From positions 186,001 to 250,000 of the forward strand of contig JARUPY010000125.1 of assembly GCA_029817715.1 (NCBI GenBank): a stretch of DNA of 64,000 bases, in the 5' to 3' direction. Of this stretch, positions 1-10,665 are shown piece after piece (position 1 is the stretch's first letter; every line of letters starts with the position of its first letter). This DNA is from Melastoma dodecandrum (Eukaryota > Streptophyta > Magnoliopsida > Myrtales > Melastomataceae). The position numbers and the translations under genes are program-made. The notes under the pieces were generated by a model. It had not been told where the DNA came from. It made no database searches and was given only the letters and a program-made list of their open reading frames with translations.

Positions 1-20
1 GTTATCCTTTTTTTTTTAAG

Positions 21-2847
21 GTGACAATTGACAATGGACTGGTCGGAGTGACCCTTTTGAATCCAGAGGGGAGCATTTCTGGGATCAGATATGGCGACGT
101 AGATAACCTGCTCGAAGTGTCGAATGATGAAACCAACCGGGGGTAACTTGGAGCTTTGCTTTTCAGAATTTTAATGCGTCCCTGCGAGTGGATCGAAATG
201 TTGATTTGGTATGTAAATGATGATCAGATACTACAGTATTGTTTGGAGCGAGAATGGAGACAAGAAACAGGGAACGAAGGGCACTTTTGACAGGTACGCA
301 ACATGAGAAAGGGTACTGTCCTTTTGCATGGTTTTGGTTTGATCTCTGGCGTGTGTGCAGGCTCGATGGTAGCGAGTTCAAAGTGATATTCCAGAGCAAT
401 GATCTCGTGGAGCTCTCATTTTTCAAGCCGTGGAACTACTCGCTCAATGGAAAGGCAGCTCCCCTCAATGTTGACAAGAGGTAAGCAAACACAACAGTGA
501 TGAAGAAGATCGTGCCACAGATGATGAACTGTATCTTTGTAAACATTAGGTACGTGTTGCTTCGAGGTTCTTCCGGTTTCTACTCATATGTTATTTACGA
601 GCGTTTGAAGGAATGGCCCCCGTTTATCCTTGACAACTTGAGGATAGCCTTCAAACTCAGGAAGGACATGTAAGCGCCCTTCCCCCGAATCGTTAATTTG
701 GCTTGGATGATGTAGTGCCCTCATGTCGAATACCTCACTGACGGTGTGTGCTTCTGTGTCAAGGTTTCATTACATGGCTGTCTCGGACACCAGAAAAAGG
801 TTCATGCCTCTTCCTGACGATAGAGAGCCCCCGAGAGGTCAGGAACTGGATTATCCTGAGGCTGTCCGCCTTATAAATCCAGTTGAACCAGGATTTAAAG
901 GTGAGGTGGACGATAAGTACCAGTACGTTGGCCAAACTAAAGACATCAATACCCACGGTTGGATCAGCATGAAACCAGCGATTGGGCTATGGCAAATCAC
1001 GCCGAACCATGAGTTCCGGGGTGCCGGACCAACGAAGCAGTTCCTCACGTCTCATGTTGGTCCAACATCTCTTATTGTGAGCGGATAAACACTCTTTCTC
1101 TGATAGTCTTCCCTCACGTTGCTTTACTGCCTTATAATGCTCTTCTGGTCTCCTGCTTAAGGTCTTTACTAGTGCTCACTACGGAGGAGAAGACCTTCTC
1201 GTTAAATTTGCAGCAAATGAACCGTGGAAGAAAGTTGACGGCCCATTTTTCGTGTACATCAACTCTCTGGTGGGCGAAGGAGACCCCAAGTCGCTGTGGG
1301 AAGATGCTAAGAAGCAGGTTTTTTGCGCTTCTTGTAGCTTTGATGGTTTTGTATTTTGTTTGGAAGCAGACTTTTGATGCCTGGATTTTACAGTCTGCGA
1401 TCGAAGCTGAAAACTGGCCATACAGCTTCCCAAAATCGAACGACTTCGTGAAGCCAGAAAAGAGAGGATCTGTTGGTGGACGACTCCTGGTTGTCGATAA
1501 GTGAGTACTCTGTCCTTGAATTGATACCCAGATACGATTACCTGTTAGATATCTCACCTGGTTCCCTTGCTGTCGAATTCTATGGCAGATATGTGAAAAA
1601 AGAACCGTTTGCAGTGAGTGACTCTTATGTGGGCTTGGCAATGCCGGGAGACGCCGGATCTTGGCAACAAGAGTCAAAGGTACTTCTCTCTCCTCCCTTG
1701 CCTGTTTCTTGGAATCACAATCTCTAAAGGGAAGGGGCATGGCACGAAGACTTCGTTCGCTGTTCCCTTTTTTTCATGGCATTCCTGATTCTTGAAGGGA
1801 TACCAATTCTGGACCACGACTGATGAGGATGGCTACTTTGTCATCAACAACGTTATCCCCGGTGAATACAACCTCTTCGCATTTGTTCCTGGCTTCATGG
1901 GTGATTACAAGTACAGTGATATTGTTGTGGTAACGCCAGGTACTTTTCGTTCTTTCGTCGTGCCAGTTCTGTTTCATGGTCACCGTGGTGCCATAAAGCT
2001 CATTTAATATGTACTGCAGCTTCCAACAGCAAGCTAGGCGAGCTTCATTACAATCCTCCTCGGAATGGCCCGACTGCGTGGGAAATAGGCATTGCGGACC
2101 GTTCTGCTGCGGAGTTCTACATCCCGGATCCTAACCCCCTGTACATCAATCCTCTTTTCATCAATCATACCGAGAGGTTTAGGCAGTATGGACTATGGGA
2201 GCGATACACGGAGTTATACCCAGATGAGGATTTGGTTTTCACCATCGGGGAGAACAATTATCGTACTGATTGGTTCTTCGCGCAAGTCACCAGGTCCGTC
2301 TTCTCGATGATGCCTTGCAGTGAGCTCCCCATAAAAGCAATTAGAGTTGTCGATGACATTGCCGCATTGTCTCAAAATTCCTTCTCACTGCAGAAAGAAG
2401 GCTGACAACACCTACGTACCAACGACGTGGCAGGTCAAGTTCACCATTGACACGGTTGATCGAGCCGGTACATACAAACTGCATCTGGCTCTTGCGAGTG
2501 TGACCGTCGCTGATCTGCAGGTAAGGGAAATTCACTCTGAATCATCAAAACTAATAAGAGGCAACCATCATGTGATCCCATGACGAAAATTGACAACTTT
2601 CTTTAGGTGAGGATAAACGATCCGAATTCTGCATCTCCTTTATTCTCCACCGGAGTTTTAGGGAAGGACAATGCCATCGCAAGGCATGGCGCCCACGGGC
2701 TCTACAGGCTATTCTCAGTTGACATTCCAGGAACCCTCCTCGCCATAGGCAAGAACACAGTTTTTCCTAACGATGTACGCAAACAGGAGTCAGTTCCAGG
2801 GAATAATGTACGACTACATCCGGTTCGACGAGCCGCCAATGTCGTGA
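21..2847 (+). CDS. Rhamnogalacturonate lyase (PL4 family), 5' partial, likely frameshifted at C-terminus
   Basis: This is a polysaccharide lyase family 4 enzyme that cleaves the rhamnogalacturonan-I backbone of pectin by beta-elimination, normally in the cell wall. Twelve exons are visible: 21-142, 237-293, 361-480, 550-669, 764-1076, 1162-1317, 1394-1500, 1589-1679, 1798-1939, 2020-2293, 2394-2520 and 2607-2847. All junctions are GT-AG and phases agree. Recognisable segments in order are VTIDNG and SISGIRYG (catalytic domain start), FILDNLRIAFKL, KYQYVGQTKD, AHYGGEDLLVKF, the fibronectin-like GEYNLFAFVPGF, and the C-terminal carbohydrate-binding-like part with YGLWERYTELYPDEDLV and DWFFAQVT. 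About 622 codons are present; probably only an initial exon of 10-20 residues lies outside the window. In the last exon one extra base in the T/C run near 2761-2767 shifts the frame. The family ending (FQGIMYDYIRF) continues in the +1 frame to a stop at 2847, whereas the unshifted frame ends at 2870. Family assignment is secure; whether the frameshift is real is open. Confidence 0.92.
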
Positions 2848-3066
2848 TTTTGTTCGTGATACTGCTCTGACAGTACCACTAGCTATGTAAATTCTTTTTA
2901 CCACGACGACAATAACTTTCCGCGACAATCCCTCAATGGCTACATATGTTGTATTAATGGACAGGATATGATGTCATATAGCTTTCAATCTGCCTAAATA
3001 TGTGTAACCTAACCAGTCACTGGGAGGAGCCGAGGACATGCGATCAATGTCGCCGGAGATGTCTCC

Positions 3067-3433
3067 TCAAGCATATTTCCGAATCCTCATTTTGGTATCC
3101 TCGGCAGAGTCTGCAGCTTCCACCTGCATCTTCGACGTCCGTAGATCAGCCTCCAACGCTTCCTTCTCGTTCTTGGCAGTCAACTTCTTCGCCTTGTCGC
3201 AGAAACCACAACTAACTTAGTTAGTGCTTTTAAGAACATCAAACGGCGCGCGCACTCTGTACCTGACCAAGAAGGAGGGCCTTGACGTAGCGAAATCCCT
3301 CTTCTAACGACACAGCGAATGACATGCAGTGCCTCTTTATGTAGCCCGATCCCGCGGACTTCCTCTTGCTCGAGCCTGGTACGGTGGCAGCATGAGGCGG
3401 CTTCGGCGGGGACGCGGAGGTGATTTCTTCCAT
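3067..3433 (-). CDS. Small two-exon gene, 98-residue basic protein
   Basis: Two exons join in frame across a GT-AG intron: 3263-3433 (start codon at 3433, donor GTACAG) and 3067-3192. The 98-residue product begins with a Ser/Pro/Lys-rich stretch of about 25 residues. The conserved-looking core SFAVSLEEGFRYVKALLLGQ follows, and the protein ends in a Lys/Glu/Ala-rich helix (KNEKEALEADL, MQVEAADSAEDT) suited to a coiled coil. It resembles my recollection of small plant proteins described as CLAVATA complex interactors, but I cannot confirm that. The gene is convergent with the rhamnogalacturonate lyase; the stop codons are about 220 bp apart. It could be a fragment of a longer gene. Gene reality is fairly likely; function is unknown. 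Confidence 0.6.
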
Positions 3434-5195
3434 GCTGCTGAGCTCGGAAAGGGGGAAAAATGGACGGGACTGCCGCTTCTCCGGGAAAGTGTTCCACGTC
3501 CCCTAAGGTTCATCCTCGTGGCGTCTTCTTAAGAAGCCACGTGTTCTCGCGAATCACATAAAGCTTATTCCGTCCCATAATGCACTTTCCTGACATTGGG
3601 CCGGGAATCACATCTGCCTTATTCGACTAACTCCAATAGCCCATGGAAATATAATTGGTTTTAAAAGAAAATTATGATAATACAGGATTACGATTTTACG
3701 GTTTGTGTATCGCCGAGAATTCTGACGTTTAATTTACACAAAAACCGTGATCGAAAACTATGTGGGATAAAGTATTTTAGGTAATTTCTCGGTCGACAAT
3801 GACTTTAGTGGGTCACAAAGGTGACACGATTGGGAACACTGTCACCCAAACACTTAAAAGATGGGGAAACGGACAATTGGGTGATGTGATGCCGTCCCCA
3901 ACCGCGTCATCCAAGTGGTCTCTTGAAAAATATTGACGGCTTAGGTGACGTGATTCTCAACTGTATCATCTTTGTGACCCCTAAAGTCGTTGTCGACCTC
4001 ATAATAGTTTGAGTTCACTGAGTATAGCGGTCGGCGTTTTGTATGATCCCTACCCCTGGCCTTGCGGCTCTCTCCGACACCGACATCAACTGGGATAGGT
4101 CTGTGTCCGGTTTGTTTGCCCGTTTCCGGTTCATTGACAATAGCTTTGTTCGCGACGGATTTTGTGTGCGTCAGAAAGCATGGTCGAGTGGAGGTTGTTG
4201 TGGCCTGCCTGCAGTTGTTTCTGTTATTAGTGAATAGGGCTCTAAAGTGTTTGCCCTGTTAGGATGTTGATCATATGCAAAATTTTACATGAGCAGCGAG
4301 TTATATAGCCCCTGCGTAAAACACATTAAGGAAGATGTACTTCTGGGCTATGCATATAGGCGATCAGTCTTAATAAAATCTCCCTCCCAATTCCAGAGCC
4401 AGTTATTCCCAACCATAGAAGAAGACGACCTTTCCTGAAGAAGCGAACATTTAAGGCACCTTTAACTTTGGACTACTCACGGACCCTCCTCTTCTCCCAT
4501 CCAGGTACACAAGGTTTCTTTTAATTGTCTATTCTGTTTCGAGTCGCTTAAGTAGTTGCTCATCGCTACATGTCATGTTTGATACATACATGCGGGTGAC
4601 TTCATGCCCGTGTGCACGATAGAACCAGCGAAGATGTCGACGTGTACCAAAGTGTTCGAGAGAGGTGTTGGGCTTCTTGGCCTCCTTTAGATTTGTGTGA
4701 CTTCCTCAATAGTAGCTGTTCCTATGATAAGAGGCAAAGGCGGCAAGAACCGAACACAGTGGATCTTGATGATGCAGGACTTTTTATCGCCCTGGCCCCT
4801 TGTTCAATAGTCCCTTCTGAACCCGTAAGCAAGAAATTACTCAAGCCTGTAGTCTTCTACCCGTCAATCTGTTGTGCAAGATAGAGTACCCGTGTTTCGT
4901 GTACCAAGTATTTCTTCTCTTCCAACCATCATCTCCTTTCGATCCTTGAATTCACATGGTTTAAGCATATGCATGATTAGCGACCCGGGCTAATGTTTCG
5001 CATGTAAAGGGGGAGGCCTTAACAAACGTTTCTTTATGTTAACATGCAATCATGTCATGAGTAAGCTTGCATAAAGAAGACCAATAAGGGATAAGCACTA
5101 GTTAATTGCAAGTAAACAGGACGTGAAGTGGATCAGTACAATAGTATTAGAGGATAGCACTTATGCAATTGTAGGAAAAGGATAAGCCAAATTTA
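3434..5195. other. Intergenic, AT-rich, with one fold-back repeat
   Basis: Apart from the fold-back at 3790-4000 I see no gene here. Short open frames around 4043-4262 and 4612-4884 show no recognisable domain or splice context. The left part probably contains the promoter of the small minus-strand gene ending at 3433. Confidence 0.5.
3790..4000. repeat. Fold-back (MITE-like) repeat
   Basis: The segment 3790-3847 is an imperfect inverted copy of 3941-4000. Both arms contain GTCGACAAYGACTTTAG followed by GGGTCACAAAG and a further 30 bp of related sequence. The 90-bp loop has no coding potential. I could not define a convincing target-site duplication, so the superfamily is unknown. Confidence 0.65.
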
Positions 5196-6765
5196 GAGGA
5201 AATTACCTGTGAAAATCACTTAATTTACAGTACAACTGAAGCCATCACATTCACGAACAATGTGTAGAGATAAAACATCTTCACTGTGATATCCTCTCCA
5301 CGGTCTGCGACAGGACCGGCATAAGAGCATAATTGTCCAGAACAGCCCAAGTGACGCCATAGTGAAAGCTGCAAAGCAGGTGCATTTCCTTCTTTCCAAT
5401 AGATCTTCATCCATTGATGATGTTTTCAATGAACTTCTTTCAACATCTCAATTACTCAGCTGAGATTATTGAGCTTGTTAGTTTTCTTTCTCCACCTATA
5501 TATGTTGGCTGCAGTTTATGGCAAGCAGAACAAGTGGCATACAACAGTGGATGAACTATGTGAAGCTGCTAGCTTTGTTTTATTGGTTCCTACTTCCTAG
5601 TCATTTAGCAAGTGTTTTTCCTTCATTCAATGTCTGCCATTTAGCTAGTGATTCACCACCTTTTTTTCTTTTGATCGGTAAGGGTGCTTATATTAAAGTA
5701 GAAATAAATAGAGCTTTACAGAGAGTCATAGGGTCAGTCCCATACCATCCCAAAATGAAATACAAGCCCCTAGGAGAGATCCAGAAGAACCTTACTGCTA
5801 AGACAGAAAATCAGTGGTCGAGATTTCAGTCATCCCTTAACTAAGGATTTATACACTTCTGGGCAATATCATAAGTCACTTCAACTGGGATTATCACAAC
5901 CTTGTTGCTGAGTAGAGCAGTGGCCGGAGCCTGAAATTTAAGGGTCCTCTTAGTCTCTTACCTATTCTAACTCATGTTCTATAAGTTACCTGGAGCTCAA
6001 TGCCTTTTTCTATAGCGGAGGGAGTTTTTCTCAAGGTTCTGTTTCAAGTTTATTGCTGACGGCTTGTGCGCACGCATGTCGATTTGTCATAGCGTTGTGT
6101 GTATTCATGTGGGAAAATGTATTGATTTCGTCCTAGTTTCTTTGGCTAGAAAATTGTTAAATTCGCATAGCAAATTTTTTCCCTTTGTCTGGATTGTCTG
6201 TAACTTTGATTGGATTTCTCTTACGTAGCTCCACTTGCTTCTCCTTGCAGTTTGATTCTTTAGTTGCAGCCATTCCCCTGGCCAGGGGAGGTGAAGAGGC
6301 ACAGCTAAAACGAATTGTGGAGCTTCAGGTGTGTACATTTGCAGCAGACCTTATTCATTTCCTTAACTATGGTTTCCCAGATTTCGTTAAGAGGACCTTA
6401 TGGACCATCTTGATAGGCGGAAAATGATTCCATGGGTCAAGAACTTCAGAAGCAATTAGAGGATGCAGGTGATTCTCTCGCTCACCAATTCCCTCCCTAA
6501 GTGGTTATTTTGCTCGTGTATCTCCAGTTTATATGCATCTTTTATGCAAGCTATGTTTGTGATTTAACCTGATTAAAGTAACTGACCAAGCTCATCATGG
6601 TGAGAGCTTTCGGAATTGCCTCTTGTCCTCCCATCTTTCCATGAGGATCCCACGTCCCAAACACTCACTTGTTTTACATCGACAACAGAGAAAGAGCTAA
6701 ACCAGGTTCAAGAATTATTCAGCAGAGTCCCCGATAACCAGTTCAATAAAAAGAAACCTGACTGA
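5196..6765 (+). pseudogene. MED21: Mediator subunit 21 (MED21) relic with degenerate 5' exon
   Basis: MED21 is a small coiled-coil subunit of the Mediator middle module. Three 3' exons are intact with good splice sites: 6251-6328 (FDSLVAAIPLARGGEEAQLK), 6417-6468 (ENDSMGQELQKQLEDA) and 6689-6765 (EKELNQVQELF, ending KKKPD and TGA). They join in frame. The upstream exon, about 5196-5379, is clearly related (remnants of the LQRDAPP region, EQPK, and AIVKAAKQ just before a GTGCAT donor). It contains several stops and at least one frameshift, and the original start is not recognisable. Retention of introns shows this copy arose by DNA duplication rather than reverse transcription. The intron 5380-6250 holds an unrecognised open frame at 5518-5844. 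A functional MED21 is expected elsewhere in the genome. Confidence 0.78.
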
Positions 6766-7126
6766 GCTGGCACCAGGCATTATCACTGCTGCAGGTTTTT
6801 AGCCTTTGAGATTCTTCTAGGGCTGTCGTTGAATATAGTGATTTTTTTAATGAATAAAAAATTATTGAACTGTTGTTGTGTTTCGGTGAATGAAGTCAAA
6901 ATGAATACACTCTTTCCAACTTTCTTATTTTGAAATCAGGGTTTGCAATTGGTAGATATTACTTCGAAGATGGTAAATGTCTTGACACAGATTAACAAAG
7001 ACATTTCACAAGTTCATTTACAAAATCACATATTTTCGGGCATCCCTCACCATGTCTCTTCGGGGGTTGTTTTTCCTCATCAGTTTCATCTCCTCAAGCG
7101 GCGATGACATCTCGATCTCCTGACTT
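6766..7126. other. Short intergenic spacer
   Basis: AT-rich sequence between the MED21 relic and the TRIM element. I see no open frame, repeat or RNA signal in it. Confidence 0.4.
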
Positions 7127-7558
7127 AGTGGAAAGCCTCACCCCAAGAGCTAGCTTTTGGGGTCGAGAAGGCCCAACAACACCTAACAGTGGTATCAAAG
7201 CCCAGTCAACAACAATTTCCCGAAATTCCAGAGAGTGGATGGTTAAAGCCCACAAACCCGATGTGTGAAGGGGGAGATGTTGGGTATCCCACATCGGTTG
7301 TGGAAGGGACTGGGTACTCACTTGTAAGTGGAAGTGAAAGCCTCACCCCTCACCCCATGAGCTAGCTTTTGGAGTCGAGAAGGCCTAACATCAGCCAAAT
7401 GGTATTAAGCCTTTCCCCGAAATGCTGGGAGAGTGGATGGTTAAAAGCCCACCCCGATGTATGAAGGGGGAGATTGTTGGTTATCCCACATCGATTGTGG
7501 AAGGGGTTGGGTGCTCATTTATAAGTGTGAGGGAAAGCCTCACACCAAGAGGTCTCAA
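7127..7558 (+). mobile_element. Tandem TRIM retroelement: three LTR copies, two minimal internal domains
   Basis: The middle LTR spans 7278-7390 (about 113 bp), starts TGTTGGGTATCCCACATCGG and ends CTAACA, the TG...CA form of LTRs. A 5'-truncated LTR ends at 7188 and a 3'-truncated LTR starts at 7475. Each of the first two LTRs is followed directly or nearly so by a primer-binding site resembling the initiator-methionine tRNA type: TGGTATCAAAGC at 7190 and TGGTATTAAGC at 7400. Each later LTR is preceded by a purine-rich tract (GAAGGGGGAGAT) near 7267 and 7463. Internal domains are only 84-89 bp and non-coding, so the element depends on proteins from elsewhere. The LTR-internal-LTR-internal-LTR order points to recombination between elements. 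Confidence 0.82.
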
Positions 7559-7955
7559 AGCAAGAAGGAAGCAGGAGGAAGGATGTATGGGGGGAGGGGG
7601 CGATGGCTTCCTCCCTCATTTTTATAGTTATGCCTTAGTAAAGCGACACGTGGACATAACCATCGGACCTTAATTCGAAAAGTAAGCAAACACAAATATT
7701 AATCATTGGATCCTCCCACCTAAATTTAATTGTATACAAATGGAAAAACACATGTGTCTCCGAGACAATATTCCTTCGGCAAAAACCATGACTCGACCTT
7801 CAGTTTTCAAAAAACCTTGAATTTTTATTTGGCTAATATTGTATTCTAGAGATAATTAGAGCAGAAGGAGCTAACAATGTGGTCAAACGAGGCCAAAATG
7901 ATCGCTTTGCTCCTAACCCTTCCTTTTTGCTCTCGCCGGCCATCCTTGTTATTGA
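7559..7955. other. Intergenic spacer
   Basis: No gene or clear repeat is visible. A weak open frame runs to 7673 out of the TRIM LTR and looks like chance. Confidence 0.4.
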
Positions 7956-8328
7956 GAGTATTGTTTCTAAATAATGTTGGTTCGGAAATTATTTCGTCAA
8001 ATACCGTCGGAAGTTTATAAATTCCGTGACTAAGGTAGCAAAATCGGCCCTCAAAGTCCGACTTCGATCATTAAGGAAGACGGCCTTTGTAAGGCCGATT
8101 TCATAATCTCATATCGAAGTCGCCCTCTGTCATCCATCTCATCCACATGAAGTCGTCCTAAGGCCGATTTCTCAACACTTAAACAAAAAAAATGTTTTCT
8201 TAAAGTCAGCCTTTGTAAAACCGACATCCATAAGGCCGATTTTGGTACCTTAGTCAACGAATTTCGAAAGTTGCGACCTTATTTTGACAAAATAGTTGTC
8301 GGACCCACGTTATTTAAGAACAAAACTC
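7956..8328. mobile_element. Mutator-like fold-back element, B type, perfect target-site duplication
   Basis: This 373-bp non-autonomous element starts GAGTATTGTTTCTAAATAA and ends with the inverse of GAGTTTTGTTCTTAAATAA. Inverted ends extend about 100 bp on each side. It is flanked by identical 10-bp direct repeats TTGTTATTGA at 7946-7955 and 8329-8338. The core consists of palindromic units such as GGCCTTTGTAAGGCC and further GGCCGAYTT modules. It has no coding capacity. A 9-11 bp duplication with long inverted ends and G...C termini fits the Mutator superfamily. The same ends recur at 47998, 56529 and 59465. Confidence 0.85.
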
Positions 8329-8387
8329 TTGTTATTGACACCTAACATTGATAGATTTGCATTCCATAATTAATTACGGTGGTACTA

Positions 8388-9640
8388 CTACTTGTAGTAA
8401 TTACAATGAGAAGAATGAATTACTTTGAGAACTTTTCTAGCTCTCATGATGTCTCGTGGGATATACGGCACCGGCTTACCATTGATGCATATGTGAATGC
8501 GTTCGGAATTCGCTCCCCTACACGACTCTCGGTGCAACCATGTGTCCTTGGCCTGCTGCAGTAAAGCAAGCTGCAACCGACGTATTGTCTCCTCGGCCGG
8601 GCAATTCCTTTTACTCGAGATAAAGTCCACAAGCCGCACGAGGCTTATATTCGGGGATGCCTGTAGTATAAACTCCATGAGGTTGAGCTCCGAGAATTGA
8701 TTCGAGAAATGGAAAACCCCAACACACAGATTTCGGGGAGGTGGAGGCACCCCCATCTGTCTTCCTGAAAGCAGCTATTCGGATCCTCTACATCATCTGG
8801 CGCTGTACTTTCTCGGAACTAAAAGAGAATGGAATAGGAAAAAAAAAGATAGGGCAAAGAAAGAATCAATGCAGAAATCAAAATACATAAAGTTAAATAA
8901 TGCTCATAGAAAGAGACTTCTCAAGTGTGAAAAACTCTTTAGCATGCACAATAGTGACTGCAACTCTCGCCTCCACGTAGGGTCAGTCCCCGCCCCAAGT
9001 GATGTCAAGTTAGGAAATCTGAATGGCAATATGCCCGGGACATGACCCTGTATCAAGTATTACACAAAGCTGGTCACATACAATACATCTCGAGTACTGA
9101 TTTGAGTAGTGGGGGTGGGTGTACCTTCAAGAAGTGAGCCCGCAAATGGAGAATTTTGACGTAGTCTAGAGTGCTCGAGGTCTCCCTGCTTTTGTCGCTC
9201 CATGTAAAGGCATAAATGAGTCAAGCTTTGTGTGTGCATGATGATCAATTTATCAAACACGCCATCGAACATGAATTGAAAGAGCCGCGGTGCCTCAATC
9301 TTGAGAGATGGAAAGTATGTTTTTTTGTGGCGGTAGGACAATATCTCTAGGAGTGGGCAACTCTTGACGAGGTACTAAAATCTCTCTTGTTGCATTGGGG
9401 TCGACAGCAAAGTAAGTGTCCTCAGGCCTTTGAATACGTTACCAAAGGACAAAGGTAAATGATCAAGCGAGCAGCTGAGAAGCTCCAGCATTTTCAATCC
9501 CCTCAACTCGAGGAGGGATGGGTACATCTTGTATCGGCGGTCGGAACTGCTCCATAAAATTAGCGCAAATTCCTTTAGGAGGCAACTCGATAGACGGAGC
9601 ACCCACTGAACAATATCGGGTTTCGGGTGGCTAATCTCAA
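8388..9640 (-). pseudogene. F-box/FBD/LRR-repeat protein pseudogene (At1g13570-like)
   Basis: Reading the minus strand, 9640-9060 encodes leucine-rich-repeat-like sequence: DIVQWVLRLSS, SLLELRGLKMLELLSC, LPLSFGNVFKGLRTL, then YLVKSCPLLEILSYR and SLKIEAPRLFQF. This order is typical of the LRR part of F-box/FBD proteins. A TAG stop interrupts the frame at about 9372, between ERF and YLV. A second block at 8756-8388 (FSELNLMEFILQASPN) matches the C-terminal FBD-like part after a broken spacer. No F-box or start codon is recognisable upstream. The gene is clearly not functional as it stands. It lies between two Mutator-like element ends and might have been carried by one, but that is unproven. 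Confidence 0.7.
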
Positions 9641-9993
9641 CCTTCGGGTTTTGAAAACCCGCCCCTTGTTAGAATTTATTAAATTAAAAAACTAATTACT
9701 ACAAACCTCTATTTAATTCAACAACCAAACAATAAAACAATCCATGTTTGAAAAAAGTCAAACGATATCATAAAAGTTGAATAATATCCAAAAGTGAAGT
9801 ATAACGTTTATCACATCACTGATTTCCCATACGCCTACTCGATCTCATTCTCACATAAGGCATGATCATGGGATCAAGGACGCGAGGCTGCTCCGATGAA
9901 TCCTCTGGATACAGTTGCGTGATTTGAGAAGATCCTTCTCCTTGATATGAATCAGTGTACTTGAAAATCTTATATTAGTTGAGTTCCGAGAGT

Positions 9994-10440
9994 TTAACTC
10001 AAACGAACATCAGAGTTGTAGTGGACATACCCGAATTCTCTCGCGCCTTTAATCGGAGCTCCTAGGGTTGAACTGGAACCAACTTCGAAGTGAGGTGTGC
10101 AATAATCGGCCTCCAGATGTGTTATTTGCGAGATGAGCATGCCCTCTACGACTTCATTGCCCTCCTCGTCAAATGTGGGGTCCTCATATGCCGATGGCAC
10201 GTCCTCATCTTCCTTCCCTTCTTCCGTGTTCTCCTATTCGGCCATGTGCGAATCATCTTCGTCCATAGGTTGTCCAGCCTGTGGCAGCATGAATTCAATC
10301 GCAGGTTGATCTCCCAGCCCGCCGGTGCGACCATACAATCGTACCGGTGCATACTCCCTCATCTTCTCCATTGATTCCTCGGCAAGATACACGATGTCGA
10401 GCTGAGTGGAGTGAAGCTTAATCTTTCGAAAATTCCTCAT
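9994..10440 (-). pseudogene. Possible MULE transposase N-terminal fragment with internal stop
   Basis: A minus-strand reading frame runs from a start codon at 10440 (MRNFRKIKLHSTQ) to a stop near 9994. It is interrupted only by one TAG at about 10234 after DDSHMAE. The product is acidic and hydrophilic (ENTEEGKEDED, EDPTFDEEGNEV), followed by HLEADYCTPHFEVG. Its start lies 225 bp inside a type A terminus at 10665, pointing inward. This is the position expected for the first exon of an autonomous Mutator-like element. I see no DDE catalytic region, zinc finger or MuDR motif that would prove it, so the identity rests mainly on context and composition. Confidence 0.35.
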
Positions 10441-10525
10441 CTACATCACAAATAAACACAACACAAATAAATATCGATTGTAGTAGGATAATATAATGTA
10501 AAATGTAAACGACTTACCATAACCC

Positions 10526-10665
10526 CTAACATAGAGCCAGGTTTTCAAAATTCGCCATCTTTGTATTTTGAAACGCGCCCCTTCAACGGTAAAATAGTAT
10601 TTTACGAAACTGGGACCGTATTTCACAATTTTTTTTAAAACTAACCGTATTTCCGTACAAAACTC
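10526..10665. mobile_element. Type A Mutator-like terminus (right end only)
   Basis: The segment ends CCGTATTTCCGTACAAAACTC, the inverse of the A-type start GAGTTTTGTACGG. Inward it contains the family features GTATTTTACGAAACTGGGA and ACGCGCCCCTTCAACGG. A GC palindrome CGGGTTTTGAAAACCCG at about 9636 may be part of the opposite arm. No left terminus or matching 10-bp duplication of the right flank (TTCATTCCTC) was found, so the element is truncated or scrambled. Confidence 0.65.

Noticed and set aside
163..1740. Minus-strand open frames opposite the rhamnogalacturonate lyase
   Set aside because: They are shadows of the plus-strand exons; the plus strand has matching splice sites and family motifs.
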